From assembly GCA_029881015.1 (NCBI GenBank), contig JAOUNK010000084.1:1-10429 (forward strand): DNA of 10,429 bases. The letters run 5' to 3'. The notes under the pieces are model-generated. The model made no database searches. It was not told where the DNA came from and saw only the letters and a program-made list of their open reading frames with translations. This stretch comes from Gammaproteobacteria bacterium. Lineage in GTDB: Bacteria > Pseudomonadota > Gammaproteobacteria > Steroidobacterales > Woeseiaceae. The position numbers were made by a program, and so were the translations under genes. Position 1 is the stretch's first letter, and each line of letters begins with the position of its first letter. This document shows, piece by piece, positions 7,026 through 10,429 of this stretch.

Positions 7026-7123
7026 CCCCGTCCATCTGGCCGGGAATAACCTTGCTGCACCGGATAGCCGGGCAGCTGTAATCCCTGGAATAACCCAGGC
7101 GATTTCATCCATAAGGGAAGACA
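7026..7123 (+). promoter_or_regulatory. Structured 5' leader of rpsF, candidate S6:S18 autoregulatory RNA
   Basis: Two stem-loops lie between the candidate promoter and rpsF. The first (7054-7076) has GCTGC pairing with GCAGC, a single bulged A, then CCGG pairing with CCGG around an ATAG loop. The second (7084-7099) has CCTGG pairing with CCAGG around AATAAC. The nonamer GGAATAACC occurs twice, at 7043-7051 and 7087-7095, in the leader. S6 and S18 are known in many bacteria to bind a hairpin with a conserved CCG in their own mRNA leader. The CCG in hairpin 1 makes it a candidate, but I cannot confirm that it matches the published consensus. Confidence 0.4.
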
Positions 7124-7699
7124 ATGAGACACTACGAAATCGTGTTTCTGGTCCATCCGGACCAGAGCGAACAGGTTCCTGCCATGGTCGAAAAATACCA
7201 GGGCATGGTTACCGAAGCCGGCGGCAAGATTCACCGTTCGGAAGATTGGGGCCGCCGCCAGCTCGCGCACCCGATCCACAAAATCCACAAGGCACACTAT
7301 GCGCTGCTCAATGTTGAGTGTCCGTTCAATGTGATCGCCGAGATCAAGACCGCCTTCAAGTTCAACGACGCGGTCTTGCGCCACATGGTTCTTGCCCGCG
7401 ACGAAGCGGTTACGGAAGCATCGCCGATGGCTGTTGCCGTGGCCGAAGAGAAGGCCAAGGAAAAGGAAGCCCAGCAGCGTCGTGACGCCAAGGCCGCCGC
7501 CGAGGCCGCGCAGCGTGCCGAGCAGGAGCAAGCGCGGCAGGCTGAAGAAGCCGAAGAGAAGGCTGCAGAAGAGGCTCCGGCCGACGACGCTGTTGCCGAA
7601 GACAAGATCGACGCAGCTGCGGCTGACGATGCCGAAGCCGCTGAAACTGAAACCGCGGCTGAGGATTCGGACGAATCCGCTGAAGCACGCAGCGCCTGA
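7124..7699 (+). CDS. rpsF: 30S ribosomal protein S6 with long Ala/Glu-rich C-terminal extension
   Basis: S6 binds 16S rRNA in the platform of the 30S subunit together with S18. ATG 7124 follows AGGGA (7114-7118) at 5 bases. The ribosomal fold occupies residues 1-98: MRHYEIVFLVHPDQSEQV at the start, the GGKIHRSEDWGRRQLAHPI turn in the middle and FNDAVLRHMVLARDEAVTEASPM at the end. S6 is usually 95-135 residues; this protein has 191. Beyond the EASPM element, residues 103-191 are low-complexity. They form a charged, probably helical or coiled stretch rich in A, E, K, R and Q (about 105-150), then an acidic stretch rich in A, D and E (about 150-188). The E. coli S6 tail is short and receives glutamates from RimK; this one ends ARSA. 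The stop codon overlaps the rpsR ribosome binding site, so the two genes are tightly coupled. Confidence 0.95.
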   Translation: MRHYEIVFLVHPDQSEQVPAMVEKYQGMVTEAGGKIHRSEDWGRRQLAHPIHKIHKAHYALLNVECPFNVIAEIKTAFKFNDAVLRHMVLARDEAVTEASPMAVAVAEEKAKEKEAQQRRDAKAAAEAAQRAEQEQARQAEEAEEKAAEEAPADDAVAEDKIDAAAADDAEAAETETAAEDSDESAEARSA

Positions 7700-7710
7700 G
7701 GAGACCAGAC

Positions 7711-7935
7711 ATGAGCCGATATTCACGCAGGCGTAAGTATTGCCGTTTTACTGCCGAGGGCATCAAGGAGATCGACTACAAGGATCTCAACCTGCTCAAG
7801 GCCTACGTTACCGAGACAGGCAAGATCGTGCCGAGCCGTATAACGGGCACGAAGTCCCACTACCAGCGCCAGCTGGCAGCGGCGGTCAAGCGCGCTCGCT
7901 ATCTCGCGCTGCTGCCATACACCGACCGGCACTAG
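7711..7935 (+). CDS. rpsR: 30S ribosomal protein S18
   Basis: The product has 74 residues, against 75 in E. coli S18, and is conserved throughout: an Arg-rich start (SRYSRRRKYCRF), then IDYKDLNLLKAYVTETGKIVPSRITGT and QRQLAAAVKRARYLALLPY. S18 forms a heterodimer with S6 on the 30S platform. GAGGAGA (7698-7704) provides a strong ribosome binding site overlapping the rpsF stop (TGA 7697-7699), which ties synthesis of the two partners together. The gene lies in the standard rpsF-rpsR position. Confidence 0.97.
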   Translation: MSRYSRRRKYCRFTAEGIKEIDYKDLNLLKAYVTETGKIVPSRITGTKSHYQRQLAAAVKRARYLALLPYTDRH

Positions 7936-7957
7936 AAGCCGCCGGACGTATATACAA

Positions 7958-8824
7958 GTGGCGGCACTCGCGACGTGGCTTGTTGCCAGGCCGCAGAACG
8001 CCATACTGGCGCTGGCCGTAACGCTGTTACTGCCAGCGCCGCAGCTTACCAGCGGCGTCGTCATGGTGCTGCTGGTCCTGGCACAAGGTACACGCCAGGC
8101 CGTGATTGAAGCCCTGGTTGCAGGGGCAGCGGTGTTGACGGCGTCGCTCCTGTTCGGCGCGTCGATGGCTTCGGCCGTGATGCTGATAGCAGGCACCTGG
8201 GTGCCCGTTGTGTTACTGGCCGTAGTTCTCCTGAGCACGCGGTCGCTGACGCTGACGGTACAGGTGTCCGTCATCGTTGCCGTTGCGGCGATGATTGGGT
8301 TTTACGTCGTCATCGCGGATCCGGTGGCCTTTTGGCAGCCGTATCTGGACCTGATGGCGGAAGTAGCAAGGCAGAGTGGCCTGGCGTTGAATGAAGAGCT
8401 GCTCAATGCCGAAGTGATGACAGTATCGGCGACGCTCGCGTTCTGGATGTTGTACGTCGCGGGTTTGCTGTTCGGATACGGGCTGTATAAAAAGCTGCCC
8501 ATCGAAACCAGTGACTACGGCTGGTTTCGCGATTTGAGTTTTGGGCGTGTTATCGCGTTCACTATGGCGCTGGTGTCATTGCTGGCGGTCGTAGTCGGCG
8601 CGACCTGGCTACAAAACGTTGCGTTTGTCATGTTCGTGACGTTCTGGATACAGGGATTGGCGCTCGTGCACTTCATGCACGCAGAAAAGCTGATTCCGCC
8701 GGGCGCCGTTGTTGCAGTTTATGTGTTGGTGCCGCTGTTGCAGGTCTTGATGATTACGGCGCTGGCAGTTGTTGGTTACATGGACGCCTGGTTTGGTTTT
8801 CGGCGTCGGATGAAAAAAGCATAA
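7958..8824 (+). CDS. Multi-pass membrane protein of unknown function, DUF2232/YybS-like, between rpsR and rplI
   Basis: The product has 288 residues and is very hydrophobic. I count about seven or eight membrane segments, roughly 14-42, 48-65, 70-95, 100-120, 155-178, 195-215, 220-240 and 250-275. It ends with a basic tail (FRRRMKKA). The longest hydrophilic loops are around 121-150 (PVAFWQPYLDLMAEVARQSG) and 178-195 (KKLPIETSDYGWFRDLSFG). I see no catalytic or nucleotide-binding motif. The proposed GTG start at 7958 has no clear ribosome binding site, so the exact start is uncertain; the gene may depend on coupling to rpsR, 22 bases upstream. rplI begins 11 bases after its stop. From memory, Pseudomonas has a similar membrane gene at the same place, so the location seems conserved. 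The DUF2232 label is my best family guess, not a verified match. Confidence 0.7.
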   Translation: MAALATWLVARPQNAILALAVTLLLPAPQLTSGVVMVLLVLAQGTRQAVIEALVAGAAVLTASLLFGASMASAVMLIAGTWVPVVLLAVVLLSTRSLTLTVQVSVIVAVAAMIGFYVVIADPVAFWQPYLDLMAEVARQSGLALNEELLNAEVMTVSATLAFWMLYVAGLLFGYGLYKKLPIETSDYGWFRDLSFGRVIAFTMALVSLLAVVVGATWLQNVAFVMFVTFWIQGLALVHFMHAEKLIPPGAVVAVYVLVPLLQVLMITALAVVGYMDAWFGFRRRMKKA

Positions 8825-8835
8825 AGGTTCGAAAT

Positions 8836-9285
8836 ATGAACGTTATATTGTTGGAAAGCGTTGAAAACCTCGGTGGCATTGGCGACCTCGTCAAGGTCAA
8901 GCCCGGTTATGGTCGCAACTACCTGCTGCCGCAGGGCAAAGCCGCCCTGGCGACACCTGAGAACATGAAGGCAATCGAAGCCCGCCGCGCCGAGCTTGAG
9001 AAAGCCGCGGCCGAAGAGCTGGCGAAGGCCAAAGATCGGTCCAGGGCGTTCGAAGGCCTGGAGGTCGTCATTCACGCCAATGCCGGTTCGGAAGGCAAAT
9101 TGTTTGGCTCGGTAGGCCCTATCGATATCGTCGAGGCATTGTCCGCCGTGCAGGTCGACGTCGAGCGCTCCGAGATTCGGATGCCGGACGGTCCGGTCCA
9201 GGAGCTTGGCGAGTACACGATCGGTGTGCACCTGCACACGGACGTCAAAGCCGAAGTGCTCGTCAAGGTTGTCGGCGAAGAGTAG
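8836..9285 (+). CDS. rplI: 50S ribosomal protein L9
   Basis: The product has 149 residues, the usual length. The N-terminal rRNA-binding domain reads MNVILLESVENLGGIGDLVKV then PGYGRNYLLPQGKA, the L9 signature. A long exposed connecting helix follows (about 41-75, rich in A, E and K). The C-terminal domain contains GKLFGSVGPIDIVEAL (87-102) and GEYTIGVHLHTDVKAEVLV. L9 binds at the base of the L1 stalk and helps maintain reading frame. AAAGG (8823-8827) lies 8 bases before the ATG. The gene is the last ribosomal gene of the operon; a GC-rich hairpin follows before dnaB. Confidence 0.97.
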   Translation: MNVILLESVENLGGIGDLVKVKPGYGRNYLLPQGKAALATPENMKAIEARRAELEKAAAEELAKAKDRSRAFEGLEVVIHANAGSEGKLFGSVGPIDIVEALSAVQVDVERSEIRMPDGPVQELGEYTIGVHLHTDVKAEVLVKVVGEE

Positions 9286-9297
9286 CCAGAATTTGCG

Positions 9298-9317
9298 GCC
9301 GGCGGCGCGCCGTCGGC
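9298..9317 (+). terminator. GC-rich hairpin between rplI and dnaB, possible weak terminator or attenuator
   Basis: GCCGGCGG (9298-9305) pairs with CCGTCGGC (9310-9317), 8 bp with one G-T wobble, around CGCG. It is followed by TGTGTTACCTTTT rather than a clean T run, so termination would be weak. A second smaller hairpin, GCCAGG (9332-9337) with TCTGGC (9344-9349), lies just before the dnaB ribosome binding site. I found no convincing separate dnaB promoter, so some read-through from rplI is likely. Confidence 0.35.
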
Positions 9318-9364
9318 TGTGTTACCTTTTAGCCAGGGACTTTTCTGGCAGGGGATACCGATAA

Positions 9365-10414
9365 ATGGTCCGAGCTCTGGACGACGGCTATGCAGGTGGG
9401 GGCGCCGAGCAGCGCCTCAAGGTGCCGCCTAACTCCATTGAAGCGGAGCAGGCTCTTATCGGTGGCCTGATGCTCAACGCCCAGGCCTGGGACAAGGTCG
9501 CGGATGTCGTGTCCGCTGACGACTTGTACCGCAAAGATCATCGCCTTATTTTCAAAGCCATTGCCAAGCTTATTGAGGATGGCAGCCCCTGCGACGTCGT
9601 CACGGTATCGGAACACCTCGATAATCGCGGTGAGCTGGATCAGGCGGGTGGGCTCGAATATCTCGCCATGCTGGCCAATGAGACGGCCGGCGCAGCCAAC
9701 GCCCGCGCTTACGCGAAGATACTGAGGGAACGGTCGATGTTGCGGGCCCTGATCAACGCAGGGAACGAGATCAGCGGCAGTGCATTTGCAACGGACGGCC
9801 GGTCGGCAGCCCAGGTTCTAGACGATGCCGAGCGCATGGTCTTCGAGATTGCAGAGAAGGGTAGTCGCGGGCGCAAGGGATTCAAGGCACTCAAGGACAT
9901 TCTTCCGGAGACTGTGGATCGCATTGACGAACTGCATCAGTCTGATGGCAGTATCACGGGTATCTCGACCGGGTACAACGAATTCGACAAGTTGACGGCC
10001 GGCCTGCAGGGCGGGGATCTCGTCATCATCGCGGGACGCCCGTCGATGGGCAAAACGACCCTGGCCATCAACATTGCTGAGAATGCGGCGATAGGCTCGA
10101 AAAAGAGTACGGCGATATTCTCGATGGAAATGCCCTCACAACAACTCGCGTTCCGCATGATCTCGTCGCTCGGTCGAGTCGACCAGACGCATCTGCGTAC
10201 GGGAAATTTCCCCGACGAGGACTGGTCGCGTATCAACACGGCTGTGCAGCTCATGTCCGAGGCGCCTATTCACATCGACGACACACCCGGTCTGTCGCCG
10301 ACAGAAATTCGAGCCCGCTCGCGGCGGTTGCAGCGCGAGCACGGGCTGGACCTGGTTGTTGTGGACTACCTGCAGCTCATGCAGGTCGAAGGTACCAAGG
10401 AAAACCGCGCGACC
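9365..10414 (+). CDS. dnaB: Replicative DNA helicase DnaB (3' end missing at window edge)
   Basis: DnaB is the hexameric 5'-3' helicase that unwinds DNA at the replication fork and recruits primase. ATG 9365 follows AGGGG (9350-9354) at 10 bases. The 350 genuine residues cover about three quarters of the usual 460-470. The N-terminal domain starts at VPPNSIEAEQALIGGLML (20-37). The linker runs roughly 150-195, and the RecA-like domain opens with GISTGYNEFDKLTAGLQGGDL. Walker A is GRPSMGKTT (224-232, lysine K230). The catalytic glutamate region is FSMEMPS (E255). Walker B is LVVVDYLQLM (330-339, D334). The conserved continuation after ENRAT (346-350) should read EISEIS-like, but the sequence switches to adapter at 10415, so I end the gene at 10414. 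No intein or insertion is seen in the visible part. Confidence 0.96.
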
Positions 10415-10429
10415 AGATCGGAAGAGCGT
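10415..10429 (+). other. Illumina TruSeq adapter remnant at contig end (artefact)
   Basis: AGATCGGAAGAGCGT is identical over 15 of 15 bases to the start of the standard Illumina TruSeq adapter, the variant continuing GTCGTG rather than ACACG. It begins exactly where DnaB loses conservation: after ENRAT the frame reads RSEER instead of the EISEISR-like block. These bases are not part of the genome. Confidence 0.95.

Noticed and set aside
7392..7736. Plus-strand frame of Arg/Lys/Pro-rich protein inside the rpsF tail
   Set aside because: It is the +1 frame of the Ala/Glu-rich S6 extension; its composition follows from that and it runs into rpsR.

Overview
The window looks like a chromosomal piece of a GC-rich gammaproteobacterium. 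The strongest argument is gene order: rnr, rlmB, rpsF, rpsR, an unnamed membrane-protein gene, rplI, dnaB. As I recall, this is the order in Pseudomonas and its relatives. The protein sequences (RlmB, S18, L9, DnaB) also read as gammaproteobacterial. The genus cannot be fixed from the window.

Region 1 (1-3773, + strand) is a metal-handling cluster. It starts with the C-terminal part of a FetB-type (UPF0014) ABC permease. Next is a small AraC-family regulator whose N-terminus resembles a CxxC heavy-metal-binding (HMA) domain. Then come a complete P1B-type Cu(I)-exporting ATPase (CopA) and, three bases later, a small membrane-anchored cupredoxin. The likely logic is a metal-sensing activator controlling copper export and periplasmic copper capture. 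The regulator gene is clearly poorer in G+C than its neighbours and may have been acquired.

Region 2 (3774-4049) holds a tRNA-Leu(CAG) gene on the minus strand with a strong intrinsic terminator. A stray T-arm-like hairpin lies beyond the terminator.

Region 3 (4050-10414, + strand) is a housekeeping block. RNase R and RlmB (23S rRNA Gm2251 methyltransferase) come first, 10 bases apart. A probable new promoter and structured leader then precede rpsF (S6 with an unusually long Ala/Glu-rich tail), rpsR (S18), a multi-pass DUF2232-like membrane protein of unknown function, rplI (L9) and the replicative helicase dnaB, which runs off the end.

The last 15 bases (10415-10429) match the Illumina TruSeq adapter start exactly and break the conserved DnaB sequence, so they are almost certainly untrimmed adapter rather than genome. 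I saw no CRISPR array, insertion sequence, prophage or defence system. The least described parts are the HMA-AraC/CopA/cupredoxin cluster, the rpsF leader and S6 tail, and the membrane protein between rpsR and rplI.
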